Positions 1-9,245 are shown, counted from the first letter of the stretch. The stretch: 64,000 nt of DNA from Arthrobacter sp. FB24 (GCF_000196235.1 NC_008541.1:1612001-1676000); one strand, 5' to 3'. Numbers and translations: made by a program. Notes: generated by a model from the letters alone, not told the origin.

Positions 1-1570
1 CGGCAAGCTGCTGATCGTCGACTGCGGTGTCCTCTTCCCGGAGGAGACCCAGCCCGGCGTCGACCTGATCCTGCCCGATTTCTCCTACATCGAGAAGCGC
101 CTCGATGACATCGTCGCCGTCGTCCTGACGCACGGCCACGAGGACCACATCGGTGCCGTTCCGTACCTGCTGCGCCTCCGCGCCGACATCCCCCTGGTGG
201 GTTCCCAGCTGACGCTCGCCCTTATCGAGGCGAAGCTGCAGGAACACCGGATCAAGCCGATCACCCAGACCGTCACCGAGGGACAGGTGCAGAAGTTCGG
301 CCCGTTCGAATGCGAATTCGTGGCCGTCAACCACTCCATCCCTGACGCCCTGGCAGTGTTCCTCCGTACCTCCGGCGGCACCGTACTGCACACCGGTGAC
401 TTCAAGATGGACCAGCTTCCGCTGGACGGCCGCATCACTGACCTCCGCCATTTCGCCAAGCTGGGCGAAGAAGGCGTGGACCTGTTCATGTCGGACTCCA
501 CAAACGCCGACGTGCCGGGCTTCACCACCGCGGAGAAGGAAATCGGCCCCACCCTGGACCGTCTCTTCGGCCAGGCGTCCAAGCGCCTGATCGTCGCGTC
601 CTTCTCCTCGCACGTGCACCGGGTCCAGCAGGTCCTGGACGCTGCGGCCAACCATAACCGCAAGGTTGCGTTCGTGGGCCGCTCGATGGTCCGCAACATG
701 GCCATCGCCGAGAAGCTCGGCTACCTCGACGTGCCCCCGGGCATCCTGGTTGACATCAAGAACATCGACAACCTGCCGGACAACCGCGTGGTGCTGATGT
801 CCACCGGGTCCCAGGGCGAGCCGATGGCTGCCCTGTCCCGCATGGCCAACGGTGACCACCGCGTCGTCGTCGGCCAGGGCGACACCGTGATCCTGGCCTC
901 CAGCCTGATCCCGGGCAACGAGAACGCGGTCTTCCGCATCATCAACGGCCTCCTCAAGCTCGGCGCCGATGTCATCCACAAGGGCAACGCCAAGGTCCAC
1001 GTGTCCGGCCACGCCGCAGCCGGGGAACTGCTGTACTGCTACAACATCCTGGAACCGCTGAACGCGATGCCGGTGCACGGCGAGACGCGGCACCTGATTG
1101 CCAACGGCAAGATCGCCCTCGAGTCCGGCGTGCCGGACGAGAGCATCCTGCTGGCGGACAACGGCACTGTGATCGACCTCCGGGACCACCAGGCCGACGT
1201 CGTGGGCCAGGTCGAGGTGGGCTACGTCTACGTTGACGGCTCCAGCGTCGGCGAAGTCACGGAAGCTGACCTCAAGGACCGCCAGACCCTTGGCGATGAA
1301 GGCTTCATCTCCATTATCACCGTGATCCACCGCGCCACCGGCAAGGTGGTCTCCGGACCGGAAATCCACGCCCGCGGTGTGGCTGAGGACGATTCCGTTT
1401 TCGACGAAATCATTCCCAAGATCAATGCTGCGCTGGAAGAGGCCGTGCTGAACCATACGGACCACACCACGCACCAGCTCCAGCAGGTTGTCCGCCGTGT
1501 TGTCGGCACGTGGGTCAACCGCAAGCTTCGCCGCAAGCCCATGATCATTCCGGTGGTGCTGGAGGCGTAA
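1..1570 (+). CDS. rnj: Ribonuclease J (5' truncated by window edge)
   Basis: The frame is already open at base 2, so the N-terminus lies outside the window. RNase J is a zinc-dependent metallo-beta-lactamase/beta-CASP ribonuclease with endo- and 5'-3' exonuclease activity in mRNA decay and rRNA maturation. The signature HGHEDH is encoded at about 131-148. The beta-CASP part (SDSTNAD, then SFSSHVHRVQQ) and the motif HVSGHA follow. The C-terminal domain ends in a basic stretch (NRKLRRKPMIIPVVLEA). A strong hairpin follows the stop codon. Position next to ftsK is typical for actinobacteria. Confidence 0.95.
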   Translation, partial: GKLLIVDCGVLFPEETQPGVDLILPDFSYIEKRLDDIVAVVLTHGHEDHIGAVPYLLRLRADIPLVGSQLTLALIEAKLQEHRIKPITQTVTEGQVQKFGPFECEFVAVNHSIPDALAVFLRTSGGTVLHTGDFKMDQLPLDGRITDLRHFAKLGEEGVDLFMSDSTNADVPGFTTAEKEIGPTLDRLFGQASKRLIVASFSSHVHRVQQVLDAAANHNRKVAFVGRSMVRNMAIAEKLGYLDVPPGILVDIKNIDNLPDNRVVLMSTGSQGEPMAALSRMANGDHRVVVGQGDTVILASSLIPGNENAVFRIINGLLKLGADVIHKGNAKVHVSGHAAAGELLYCYNILEPLNAMPVHGETRHLIANGKIALESGVPDESILLADNGTVIDLRDHQADVVGQVEVGYVYVDGSSVGEVTEADLKDRQTLGDEGFISIITVIHRATGKVVSGPEIHARGVAEDDSVFDEIIPKINAALEEAVLNHTDHTTHQLQQVVRRVVGTWVNRKLRRKPMIIPVVLEA

Positions 1571-1586
1571 GCGCCTGGGATTGTTT

Positions 1587-1648
1587 GACGGGTCCCTCCC
1601 CGCAGGAAAGCAGGCCCCCGGGCCGCGGACTGCGGGGAGGGTCCCGTC
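1587..1648 (+). terminator. Hairpin terminator after RNase J
   Basis: The arms 1587-1605 and 1630-1648 are complementary over 19 positions with one central T-T mismatch, separated by a 24-nt loop. A short T run follows (GTTT). It begins 16 nt after the RNase J stop and separates it from ftsK. Confidence 0.7.
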
Positions 1649-1754
1649 GTTTAAGCCGGGCGAGGCCCCCCGGAGACGCTGGGCCCAGCCGTCCCGTCCG
1701 CAACATGCATGCCGGAACGCCCCGGAAATCCGGGGTTTTTGGCCGCACTTCGGG

Positions 1755-1760
1755 TACCGT
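1755..1760 (+). promoter_or_regulatory. -10 hexamer TACCGT, leaderless ftsK
   Basis: TACCGT fits TANNNT and ends 7 nt before the ATG at 1768. That would put the transcription start on or next to the start codon, as in leaderless actinobacterial mRNAs. There is no Shine-Dalgarno sequence before this ATG. Confidence 0.5.
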
Positions 1761-1767
1761 GGCGGGT

Positions 1768-4707
1768 ATGGCGACACGTACCTCCTCCGCGCCTAGAGGC
1801 AACTCAAGCGGCAAATCAGGCAGCTCAGCGGGCAGGGGCTCCGGCTCCGCAACGTCCAAAACCGGCCGGACCGGAGGATCATCGGGCACGGCACGCACCC
1901 GCCAGATGGCCGCCGTCGAACCCCGGCAGCCGTGGCTCGTGCGGGTGGCCGCAGGCGCCTGGCTGGGAATAGGGCACGTTGTCGGCGGCGGCATCCGCCG
2001 GATCGGCCACGACGTCAGCGACCTTGCCCCCGAGGACCGCCGGGACGGTGCCGCCCTCTTCAACCTCGCCCTGGGCGTCTTTGTTGCAACGTTCGCGTGG
2101 TGGGGTTTCAAGGGATGGTTCCCCGATACTGTGTTCGCGATTGTCAACGGCACGTTCGGCTGGATGTCTCTTTTGCTGCCGCTCATGCTTTTCGTCTGTG
2201 CCTTCCGGCTGTTCCGCCAGCCGTCGGACGGGCGGGGCAACAACAGGATCGGCATTGGCTTCCTCATCATGACCTTTGCCGGCTGCGGCCTGGCACACGT
2301 CATCGGCGGCCAGCCCACCGTAACGGACGGCTTCGACGGACTGCGCCAGGCCGGTGGAATGCTCGGCTTCCTGGCTGCCTCGCCGCTGGCTGCCCTGCAT
2401 ACCGCGGTGCCGGTGGCCGTGTACGGCTTGCTGGCCTTCACGTCCCTCCTGATCGTGACCGCCACGCCCTTCGGCGCGATTCCCCGCCGGATCAGGGATG
2501 CCTATGAGCACCTCATGGGCATCGACCTGCAGGAACCCGGCGACGTTCACGACCGCAGCTACCTCTACGAGAACGCGGGCCAGGATGCGCCCAAAAAGAA
2601 GAGGCGCAGCAGGCTGTTCGGCAAGGACCAGGAGACCGACCCCCGCCTCGAAGGATATGTGGGCGACGAGGCCTTCGAACATGCCGTCATCGACGACGAC
2701 GAAGCGGCCGAGATCGCCAACGGCACCAAGGCAGCAGGCAGGGGCCCGCGTCCGGCGCCTGGTGTGCGCCGGCCCACGCAGGCCGAAATCGCCGTCGAAA
2801 AGATCAAGGCAGCCCAGGGACTGGGCACCAAGGGACAGGATGCAAACGGCGAGAACGCCACCGAGGCCATCCCGCTGGTGACGCCCGGAATGGTGGCTGC
2901 GGGCTCACTCAATCCGGCAGCCGGTGCTGCCGCCGTTGCCTCAGCCGCGCAGGTGCCCTCGCGCCCCGTCGCTCCGGCCCCGCCGCCCACGCCGATCCCG
3001 CAGCGCACGGAGCAGCTCTCGCTCGCGGGTGACGTTACGTACACCCTGCCGTCGTCGGATGTGCTGACCCCGGGCTCCATCCCGAAGGAACGCACGGAGG
3101 CCAACGATGCGATCGTGGCGTCACTGACCGAAACGCTCAACCAGTTCAACGTGGATGCCCAGGTCACCGGCTTCAGCCGCGGCCCCACGGTCACCCGTTA
3201 TGAAATCGAACTCTCCCCGGGCACCAAGGTGGAACGCGTCACGGCGCTGTCCAAGAACATCTCCTATGCCGTCGCGTCCAGCGACGTCCGTATCCTCAGC
3301 CCGATCCCCGGCAAGTCCGCCATCGGCATCGAGATCCCCAACACGGACCGCGAAACCGTGTCCCTCGGCGATGTGCTCCGCAGCCAGAACGCCCGCCGCA
3401 CCGACCACCCGATGGTCATGGGCGTCGGCAAGGACGTCGAGGGCGGCTACGTGGTGGCGAACCTCGCCAAGATGCCCCACCTGCTCGTCGCCGGTGCCAC
3501 TGGTGCCGGCAAGTCGTCCTTCGTGAACTCCATGATCACCTCGATCCTGATGCGCGCCACCCCGGATGAGGTCCGCATGGTCATGGTGGACCCCAAACGC
3601 GTCGAACTCACGGCGTACGAGGGTGTCCCGCACTTGATCACGCCCATCATCACCAACCCCAAGAAGGCCGCCGAGGCCCTGCAATGGGTGGTCCGCGAAA
3701 TGGACGCCCGCTACGACGACCTCGCCAACTACGGCTTCAAGCACATCGACGACTTCAACAAGGCGGTCCGTGCGGGCAAGGTCCACCCGCCGGTCGATTC
3801 CAAGCGCGTCATCCGTCCCTACCCGTACCTGTTGGTGATCGTGGACGAACTCGCCGACCTCATGATGGTCGCCCCGCGCGACGTCGAAGACTCCATCGTC
3901 CGCATCACCCAGCTGGCCCGTGCTGCCGGCATCCACCTGGTCCTGGCAACCCAGCGTCCGTCCGTCGACGTCGTCACCGGCCTGATCAAGGCCAACGTCC
4001 CGTCCCGCATGGCGTTCGCCACCTCATCGGTCACCGACTCCCGCGTGGTGCTCGACCAGCCCGGCGCGGAGAAGCTGATCGGCCAGGGTGACGCGCTCTT
4101 CCTGCCGATGGGCGCGTCCAAGGCCATGCGCGTCCAAGGCGCGTGGGTTACGGAATCGGAAATCCACAAGGTCGTTGAGCACGTCAAGGGCCAGCTCAAG
4201 GCCGTCTACCGCGACGACGTCGCGCCCGAGGCGCAGAAGAAGCAGATCGACGACGACATCGGGGACGACCTCGAAGTGCTGCTGCAGGCCACCGAACTCG
4301 TGGTCACCACCCAGTTCGGCTCCACCTCGATGCTCCAGCGGAAGCTGCGCGTGGGGTTCGCCAAGGCAGGCCGGCTCATGGACCTGCTCGAATCGAGGGG
4401 AGTGGTGGGCCCCTCCGAGGGCTCCAAGGCACGCGATGTGCTCGTGAAGCCGGACGACCTCGCCGCCGTCCTCGCTGCCATGAAGGGCCAGGACGCCCCT
4501 GCTGCACCGGATTCGCAGACCGCAGCACTCAGCGATAACGCCAACGCGAACATCGCCCAGGGCGGCTACGCCGAGGACCTCGTGGCGGCAGACCTGGACA
4601 ACCGCACCCAGAAAGTCGAGTACTTCGACGGCGCCGACGCCAGTGCAGGAGGCTACGGTGATGACGAAGACGGCTCCGAAGACGCCTGGTCGCTCACCGG
4701 ACGGTAG
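1768..4707 (+). CDS. ftsK: DNA translocase FtsK/SpoIIIE
   Basis: Membrane-anchored ATPase that pumps chromosomal DNA at the division septum. The protein has 979 residues from ATG 1768. A longer frame starts at 1510 but runs through the upstream terminator and lacks coding character. The N-terminus is Ser/Gly/Lys-rich and disordered. About four membrane segments follow (LALGVFVATFAWWGF through YGLLAFTSLLIVTA), then an Ala/Pro-rich linker. The motor has Walker A GATGAGKSS near residue 576 and a Walker B-like LLVIVDELADLMM. The C-terminal winged-helix gamma domain, which reads polar DNA motifs, lies at about residues 830-890. The pgsA start codon follows after 9 nt. Confidence 0.95.
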   Translation: MATRTSSAPRGNSSGKSGSSAGRGSGSATSKTGRTGGSSGTARTRQMAAVEPRQPWLVRVAAGAWLGIGHVVGGGIRRIGHDVSDLAPEDRRDGAALFNLALGVFVATFAWWGFKGWFPDTVFAIVNGTFGWMSLLLPLMLFVCAFRLFRQPSDGRGNNRIGIGFLIMTFAGCGLAHVIGGQPTVTDGFDGLRQAGGMLGFLAASPLAALHTAVPVAVYGLLAFTSLLIVTATPFGAIPRRIRDAYEHLMGIDLQEPGDVHDRSYLYENAGQDAPKKKRRSRLFGKDQETDPRLEGYVGDEAFEHAVIDDDEAAEIANGTKAAGRGPRPAPGVRRPTQAEIAVEKIKAAQGLGTKGQDANGENATEAIPLVTPGMVAAGSLNPAAGAAAVASAAQVPSRPVAPAPPPTPIPQRTEQLSLAGDVTYTLPSSDVLTPGSIPKERTEANDAIVASLTETLNQFNVDAQVTGFSRGPTVTRYEIELSPGTKVERVTALSKNISYAVASSDVRILSPIPGKSAIGIEIPNTDRETVSLGDVLRSQNARRTDHPMVMGVGKDVEGGYVVANLAKMPHLLVAGATGAGKSSFVNSMITSILMRATPDEVRMVMVDPKRVELTAYEGVPHLITPIITNPKKAAEALQWVVREMDARYDDLANYGFKHIDDFNKAVRAGKVHPPVDSKRVIRPYPYLLVIVDELADLMMVAPRDVEDSIVRITQLARAAGIHLVLATQRPSVDVVTGLIKANVPSRMAFATSSVTDSRVVLDQPGAEKLIGQGDALFLPMGASKAMRVQGAWVTESEIHKVVEHVKGQLKAVYRDDVAPEAQKKQIDDDIGDDLEVLLQATELVVTTQFGSTSMLQRKLRVGFAKAGRLMDLLESRGVVGPSEGSKARDVLVKPDDLAAVLAAMKGQDAPAAPDSQTAALSDNANANIAQGGYAEDLVAADLDNRTQKVEYFDGADASAGGYGDDEDGSEDAWSLTGR

Positions 4708-4716
4708 CCTAGGAGA

Positions 4717-5358
4717 GTGACTAGCACTGAAGCCAACAGCTCAGGCTCCTCCTCCGGGATCTGGAACCTTCCGAACATCCTGACGATGCTGCGGATTGTC
4801 CTGGTGCCCTTCTTCGTCTGGTTCCTCGTTGCGGACGCACCGGGGTTTGACAGCCAGAACGGCATCTGGCGCTGGGCCGCGGCCTTGACGTTTGCGGTTG
4901 CCATTTACACGGACAAGCTCGACGGCGACATCGCCCGCAGCAGGGGGCTGATCACAGACTTCGGTAAGATCGCCGATCCGATCGCGGACAAGCTGCTCAC
5001 CGGCTCCGCCCTCGTGATGCTCTCGCTGCTGGGCGAACTGCCGTGGTGGATCACCATCCTGATCCTGGCCCGCGAATGGGGGATCACGGCACTGCGGTTC
5101 TTCGTGATCAGGTACGGCGTCATCCCGGCGTCCCGCGGCGGCAAGCTCAAGACCGTGGTGCAGACCGTCGCGATCCTGCTGTATGTGGTCCCGCTCGCGT
5201 CACTGGCTCCGTGGCTGGGTGTGGTTGCCTTCCTGGTGATGCTGGCCGCCGTGGCCATCACCGTCTGGACCGGTGGACAATACGTCGTAGAAGCGCTGAA
5301 GCTGCGGGCAAACGGCAGGCGCGCAGCCAGCCAGCACGTACAAGGAGAGCAGCCATGA
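4717..5358 (+). CDS. pgsA: CDP-diacylglycerol-glycerol-3-phosphate 3-phosphatidyltransferase
   Basis: Integral membrane enzyme that makes phosphatidylglycerol phosphate from CDP-diacylglycerol and glycerol-3-phosphate. The CDP-alcohol phosphotransferase signature DxxDGxxARx8GxxxDxxxD is complete, beginning at DKLDGDIARS. Several hydrophobic helices flank it. The GTG start at 4717 lies just after the ftsK stop, and TAGCCT (4705-4710) sits 6 nt upstream of it. The 213-residue length is normal. The last codon overlaps the next gene by an ATGA junction, which implies translational coupling. Confidence 0.93.
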   Translation: MTSTEANSSGSSSGIWNLPNILTMLRIVLVPFFVWFLVADAPGFDSQNGIWRWAAALTFAVAIYTDKLDGDIARSRGLITDFGKIADPIADKLLTGSALVMLSLLGELPWWITILILAREWGITALRFFVIRYGVIPASRGGKLKTVVQTVAILLYVVPLASLAPWLGVVAFLVMLAAVAITVWTGGQYVVEALKLRANGRRAASQHVQGEQP

Positions 5359-5849
5359 GCAATCTGCACCGCATCGCAGAACAGGCCGTCACCGGTGCCA
5401 TCTCGCGCGGACTGACCGTTGCCACAGCCGAGTCGCTGACTGCAGGCATGGTGGCGGCGGTACTCGCGGACACCCCCGGCGCCTCGGGCATGCTCCAGGG
5501 CGGCGTGGTGTCCTATCAGAATTCCGTCAAGGCGGACGTCCTGGGCGTCCCCGGCGAACTGCTCGACGCCGTCGGGTCCGTCGATGGTGACGTGGCGAAA
5601 GCGATGGCCGAGGGGGCGAGGCGAGTCTGCGGGGCGGACATTGGCGTGTCCACCACAGGAGTCGCAGGTCCGGAACCACACGGCGGGAAAGCCGTGGGAA
5701 CGGTTTTCGTCGGCATCGCCACCGCGGACGGTACGACGTCGTTCGGTTACGTTTTCGAGGGAAACCGCGCGGACATCCGCGGCCAGGCATGTGCGGCTGC
5801 TTTGGAGCGGTTGCTGGAGGCCCTATCTTCCGAGGCTTACCCGGCGTAA
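5355..5849 (+). CDS. cinA: CinA C-terminal-type nicotinamide-nucleotide amidohydrolase
   Basis: 164-residue stand-alone CinA C-terminal domain (PncC-like). The family deamidates nicotinamide mononucleotide to nicotinate mononucleotide in pyridine-nucleotide recycling. Family motifs seen are AESLTAGMVAAVLADTPGASG-like near the N-terminus and TTGVAGPEPHGGKAVGTVFVG in the second half. ATG 5355 overlaps the pgsA stop (ATGA) and has GGAGAG nearby. In actinobacteria this gene often sits between pgsA and clgR and is sometimes described as competence-damage inducible; the enzymatic role here is inferred from family. Confidence 0.88.
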   Translation: MSNLHRIAEQAVTGAISRGLTVATAESLTAGMVAAVLADTPGASGMLQGGVVSYQNSVKADVLGVPGELLDAVGSVDGDVAKAMAEGARRVCGADIGVSTTGVAGPEPHGGKAVGTVFVGIATADGTTSFGYVFEGNRADIRGQACAAALERLLEALSSEAYPA

Positions 5850-5938
5850 AGTTGCCGGGAACAAAATTTGATTCCTAATAGTTGTTACATTGTGTCGCTT
5901 CGGAATCAGTGAGGCGCCTAGGATGAATAAATAATTAT

Positions 5939-5961
5939 GGTTCGCCTGACGAGGGCGGACC
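5939..5961. promoter_or_regulatory. Imperfect inverted repeat upstream of clgR-like gene
   Basis: GGTTCGCC (5939-5946) and GGCGGACC (5954-5961) form an inverted repeat with one mismatch and a 7-nt spacer, inside the AT-richer 233-bp gap before the regulator. It could be an operator, possibly autoregulatory. The spacing differs from the ClgR consensus I remember (CGC-N5-GCG), so the assignment is weak. Confidence 0.3.
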
Positions 5962-6082
5962 TGACGTACGAGGGAGCAAGGCGATACAGATGGTAAAGCA
6001 GCCCGTATCCGTGAACGGCGTTGTCCGCTGGAAGGATGTGGGCCTCGCCGATCAGGCAAAGAGCGAACAGAAGGAGCGCAAG

Positions 6083-6433
6083 ATGGTAGTACTTCGTCAC
6101 GAAATCGGTGATGTGCTGCGCGACGTTCGCCAGCGTCAGGGCCGTACCCTCCGCGAAGTGTCACACAGTGCCCGGGTTTCCCTGGGTTACCTCAGTGAAG
6201 TGGAGCGCGGCCAGAAGGAAGCCTCTTCGGAGTTGCTGTCTTCGATCTGCTCGGCCCTGGACGTCCCGTTGTCCAGCATGCTCCGCGAAGTCAGCGACCG
6301 CGTTGCCGTCGCTGAGGGCGTTGCTGTTCCGGACACCGTTCCGCAGGAATTCTCGCAGCGTTACCTTGACCGCGAACTCAATACTGAACTGTCTGACGAA
6401 CTGGCCAAGGGACTGCTCTCGGGCGCCCGCTGA
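6083..6433 (+). CDS. clgR: ClgR-like XRE-family transcriptional regulator
   Basis: Cro/C1-type helix-turn-helix protein. The segment [35 protein letters not shown] matches the ClgR pattern; ClgR activates clp protease and stress genes in actinobacteria. ATG 6083 was chosen because AAGGAG ends 7 nt upstream and the product (116 residues) matches ClgR length. An in-frame ATG at 5990 would add 31 residues ([10 protein letters not shown]...), has a poorer ribosome site but coding-like third positions, so it remains possible. The tail ends in LLSGAR rather than the hydrophobic degron I recall for mycobacterial ClgR. Confidence 0.82.
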   Translation: MVVLRHEIGDVLRDVRQRQGRTLREVSHSARVSLGYLSEVERGQKEASSELLSSICSALDVPLSSMLREVSDRVAVAEGVAVPDTVPQEFSQRYLDRELNTELSDELAKGLLSGAR

Positions 6434-6463
6434 CCCGCACATATTAGATCTTCGTATTAGACG

Positions 6464-6496
6464 CGAGGGGCCTCCGGCTGTGCCGGAGGCCCCTCG
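6464..6496. terminator. Bidirectional hairpin terminator, clgR / marR
   Basis: A perfect 14-bp GC-rich stem (6465-6478 with 6482-6495) with a 3-nt loop, extendable by one pair. It lies between convergent genes and can serve both. Confidence 0.75.
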
Positions 6497-6555
6497 TCGT
6501 GATGCGTGCTGCCAGAGGCTTGTGCGGGCCCGGCGGGAGCGCCGGCCGTCAGGAC

Positions 6556-7065
6556 CTACTTCGGCTCATCTTTGGCGAAGCCGTCGCGCTCATAGGTCGC
6601 GTTGAGCTTGGCCATGTAAGCGGCGAGAGCCTGCAGGTCCTCCACCGGCCATTCCCCGAGCCGCTCACGGAAAACCTCACGCCGGGCGTCCTGCACCTGG
6701 TGCATCTTTTCCTCACCCTTGGGCGTCAGCCGGATCGTCTGGGCCCGGCCGTCGAGAGGGTCCGCTTCTTTCGACACAAGGCCGATGCTCTCAAGGAACG
6801 CGATCTGCCGGCTGACGGACGGCTTGCCGACTCCGATGCACGTTGCCAGTTCGGTAAGCCGGATGGGACCTTCACGGCGGATGACGGTGAGCAGGCCATA
6901 GGCCGCCGGCTCCATGTCCGGGTGGACCTGCCGGGAGAGTTGCTGGGAGAGGGAGCGTCCACGGCGCCAGAAGAGGCTGATCTGGTTCTCCACGGTTCGC
7001 AGGGCCGCGTCGACGCTGTTTTCGGTGGCCCCGGAAGCATCGGGTTCCACGGCTGGGTTGCTCAT
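6556..7065 (-). CDS. MarR-family transcriptional regulator
   Basis: 169-residue winged-helix regulator. The DNA-binding core is YGLLTVIRREGPIRLTELA followed by GVGKPSVSRQIAFLESIGLV, the RLTPKGEEK wing, and dimerisation helices at both ends. ATG 7065 was preferred over ATG 7074 because TAGAAT (minus strand, 7073-7078) ends 7 nt before it, the leaderless arrangement, and the upstream ATG lies partly inside that hexamer. The ligand and targets are unknown. It is convergent with clgR and divergent from DUF3046/recA. Confidence 0.85.
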   Translation of the reverse strand: MSNPAVEPDASGATENSVDAALRTVENQISLFWRRGRSLSQQLSRQVHPDMEPAAYGLLTVIRREGPIRLTELATCIGVGKPSVSRQIAFLESIGLVSKEADPLDGRAQTIRLTPKGEEKMHQVQDARREVFRERLGEWPVEDLQALAAYMAKLNATYERDGFAKDEPK

Positions 7066-7072
7066 GGCAACC

Positions 7073-7078
7073 ATTCTA
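7073..7078 (-). promoter_or_regulatory. -10 hexamer TAGAAT, leaderless marR
   Basis: On the minus strand TAGAAT ends 7 nt before ATG 7065, which decides the start of the MarR protein. Confidence 0.5.
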
Positions 7079-7106
7079 TTGGCCGCAGGCGTGAGAGACT
7101 TTATCC

Positions 7107-7331
7107 GTGCGAATCAGCGACTTTTGGCGGCTCATGGACGACGAGTTCGGTGCGGGATACTCCCGTGTCCTCAGCAGTTCCCTGGTGCTCGCAGGTGTGG
7201 GCGGGCGGACGGCCGACCAGGCACTGGCGGCGGGTGTTCCCCCGCGGCAGGTCTGGCTTGCCATGTGCGACGTGCAGGACGTCCCGGCTGATCGACGTCT
7301 CGGCAGGGACGTAAAGCCGACCCGAAGCTGA
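7107..7331 (+). CDS. DUF3046 domain-containing protein
   Basis: 74-residue protein of the actinobacterial DUF3046 family, typically found directly upstream of recA. Recognisable pattern: MRISDFWRLMDDEFG, then GGRTADQALAAGVPPRQVWLAMC. It starts with GTG 7107. No biochemical role is known to me; conserved position suggests a link to recA or simply shared synteny. The recA SOS box lies in the gap downstream, so recA has its own promoter. Confidence 0.85.
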   Translation: MRISDFWRLMDDEFGAGYSRVLSSSLVLAGVGGRTADQALAAGVPPRQVWLAMCDVQDVPADRRLGRDVKPTRS

Positions 7332-7362
7332 GCGTCCGTGGCCTGACACGCCGTAGAATTGT

Positions 7363-7378
7363 TCGAATATCTGTTCGG
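7363..7378 (+). promoter_or_regulatory. LexA (SOS) box upstream of recA
   Basis: The 16-mer TCGAATATCTGTTCGG matches the actinobacterial/Gram-positive SOS consensus TCGAAC-N4-GTTCGA at 10 of 12 fixed positions. It lies about 140 nt before the recA ATG, leaving a long 5' leader. LexA binding is inferred. Confidence 0.75.
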
Positions 7379-7520
7379 GTCGGGCTATGCTTTTTTCAGA
7401 CCGTTTTCCACATACGCAATGTCATCCGGCAATAATGTCGGTGGGTACCGTTAGCGTCGGTGATGACAGACAAAGGGCCGCTCAGGCCACTCCACAGCGA
7501 GAAAACTAGAGGTGTGAACC

Positions 7521-8576
7521 ATGGCGGCAGCCCCGGATCGTCAGAAGGCGCTCGATGCAGCGCTGGCCCAGATCGACAAGCAGTTCGGCAAAGGCTCCGT
7601 CATGCGGCTGGGCGACGAAGTACGTGCTCCCATCGAAGTAATCCCCACCGGCTCCATTGCCTTGGACGTTGCCCTCGGCATTGGCGGCCTGCCGCGCGGC
7701 CGCGTCGTGGAAATCTACGGCCCCGAATCGTCGGGTAAAACCACCGTCGCCCTGCATGCCGTCGCGAATGCCCAGCGGCAGGGAGGCATCGCCGCCTTTA
7801 TCGACGCCGAGCACGCCCTGGATCCGGAATACGCCGCCAAGCTTGGTGTCGATACTGACGCGCTGCTGGTCTCGCAGCCGGATACCGGTGAGCAGGCTCT
7901 GGAAATCATGGACATGCTGATCGGCTCGGGCTCCCTCGATGTCATCGTCATCGACTCCGTGGCAGCCCTCGTGCCCCGAGCGGAAATCGAAGGCGACATG
8001 GGCGACAGCCACGTCGGCCTGCAGGCCCGCCTGATGAGCCAGGCACTCCGTAAGATCACCGGCCGGTTGAGCCAGACCAAGACCACGGCCATCTTCATCA
8101 ACCAGCTGCGCGAGAAGATCGGCGTTTTCTTCGGATCACCCGAGACAACCACCGGCGGTAAGGCACTGAAGTTCTACGCCTCCATCCGCATCGATGTCCG
8201 CCGCATCCAGACGCTGAAGGAAGGCGCCGACTCGGTGGGTAACCGCACCAAGGCAAAGATCGTCAAGAACAAGATGGCCCCGCCCTTCAAGATCGCCGAA
8301 TTCGACATCATTTACGGTCAGGGCATCTCCCGCGAGGGCGGCATCATCGACATGGGCGTGGAGCACGGCCTGATCAAGAAATCGGGTTCATGGTTCACGT
8401 ACGACGGCGACCAGCTGGGCCAGGGCATGGAGAACTCCCGGCGCTTCCTGCGGGACAATCCCGAGCTTGCCGCGGAGCTGGAGCGCCTCATCAAGGAGAA
8501 GCTCGGCGTCGGCGTCAAGCCCGCCGAGGCTGAAAAGGAAGCGTCGCCGAAGCTCAAGGCCGTTGACGGTTTCTAG
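7521..8576 (+). CDS. recA: Recombinase RecA
   Basis: ATP-dependent strand-exchange protein and co-protease for LexA self-cleavage. 351 residues, usual length. Walker [10 protein letters not shown] lies at about residues 67-75 and a Walker B-like [12 protein letters not shown] near 140. The L2 region ([29 protein letters not shown]) is intact. No intein interrupts it. The start is ATG 7521 after an AGAGG-like ribosome site. Damage induction is expected from the LexA box at 7363. recX follows immediately. Confidence 0.98.
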   Translation: MAAAPDRQKALDAALAQIDKQFGKGSVMRLGDEVRAPIEVIPTGSIALDVALGIGGLPRGRVVEIYGPESSGKTTVALHAVANAQRQGGIAAFIDAEHALDPEYAAKLGVDTDALLVSQPDTGEQALEIMDMLIGSGSLDVIVIDSVAALVPRAEIEGDMGDSHVGLQARLMSQALRKITGRLSQTKTTAIFINQLREKIGVFFGSPETTTGGKALKFYASIRIDVRRIQTLKEGADSVGNRTKAKIVKNKMAPPFKIAEFDIIYGQGISREGGIIDMGVEHGLIKKSGSWFTYDGDQLGQGMENSRRFLRDNPELAAELERLIKEKLGVGVKPAEAEKEASPKLKAVDGF

Positions 8577-9234
8577 GGGAAACCGGCCCGGGGGAGGCAG
8601 GCGCAGCGGGCCAGGGTTCCGTTCCCGGAAGCCTGGCCCGGCGGAATTCGGCGACGCCGCGCAGGAAGTCGACGGTCTTGCCGGAGCAGGGTTTTCCCCG
8701 GCGCCGCAGGCTGGACAGGATTCGGAACCGGATCCAGCTTCGGTGGCGCGGGCTATCGTGCTGCGGCAGCTCACCAACTCGCCCAAGAGCAGGCTGCAGC
8801 TGGCCCGCAAGCTCGCTGAACGCAACGTTCCGGACGATGTGGCTGAGTCCGTGCTGGACCGGTTCGAAGAAGTCCGGCTCGTCGATGACGCGGAGTTTGC
8901 CGACATGTGGGTCCGGAGCAGGTCCCAGACCCGGAAACTTGCCAGGGGGGCGCTGCGGCGTGAGCTCGCGGACAAGGGCATCGAGCCGGACGTTGCAGCC
9001 CGGGCCCTGGAGCAGCTCAGCGACGAAGCAGAGGAGTCGGCTGCCCGCCAACTCGTTGAACGCAAGCTGAAGGCCTCAGCGGACCTCACGGACCGGGCCG
9101 AACGGGACAAAGTCACCCGTCGGCTGGCCTCCATGCTCGCCCGGAAGGGATACCAGCCCTCGCAGGCCTTCCGGATTGTGGGGGAGGTCCTGGAGGCCGC
9201 CGCCGGTGAACGGGCGGCAACGGAATTCCTGTGA
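8563..9234 (+). CDS. recX: Regulatory protein RecX
   Basis: RecX caps RecA filaments and inhibits RecA. The helical repeats are clear from [29 protein letters not shown] to the C-terminus ([16 protein letters not shown]). The start is uncertain. TTG 8563 overlaps recA by 14 nt and gives 223 residues with a low-complexity N-terminus. GTG 8743 gives about 163 residues, the usual RecX length. A 9-bp GC hairpin at 8607-8640 lies between these two starts. Confidence 0.85.
   Translation: MTVSRGNRPGGGRRSGPGFRSRKPGPAEFGDAAQEVDGLAGAGFSPAPQAGQDSEPDPASVARAIVLRQLTNSPKSRLQLARKLAERNVPDDVAESVLDRFEEVRLVDDAEFADMWVRSRSQTRKLARGALRRELADKGIEPDVAARALEQLSDEAEESAARQLVERKLKASADLTDRAERDKVTRRLASMLARKGYQPSQAFRIVGEVLEAAAGERAATEFL
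8607..8640 (+). terminator. Hairpin at recA-recX junction
   Basis: CGGGCCAGG (8607-8615) pairs perfectly with CCTGGCCCG (8632-8640) over a 16-nt loop, 30 nt after the recA stop. It resembles the partial terminator that limits recX expression relative to recA in other bacteria. There is no T tract. Confidence 0.4.
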
Positions 9235-9239
9235 ACCGG

Positions 9240-9245
9240 TACCCT
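9240..9245 (+). promoter_or_regulatory. -10 hexamer TACCCT, leaderless miaB
   Basis: TACCCT ends 6 nt before GTG 9252, consistent with a leaderless or near-leaderless transcript separate from recA-recX. Confidence 0.4.

Noticed and set aside
1510..1767. N-terminal extension of FtsK from ATG 1510
   Set aside because: It would overlap RNase J and run through a terminator; the leaderless start at 1768 fits better.
6499..7314. 271-codon plus-strand frame opposite marR
   Set aside because: Antisense to an intact MarR protein; lacks a start context.
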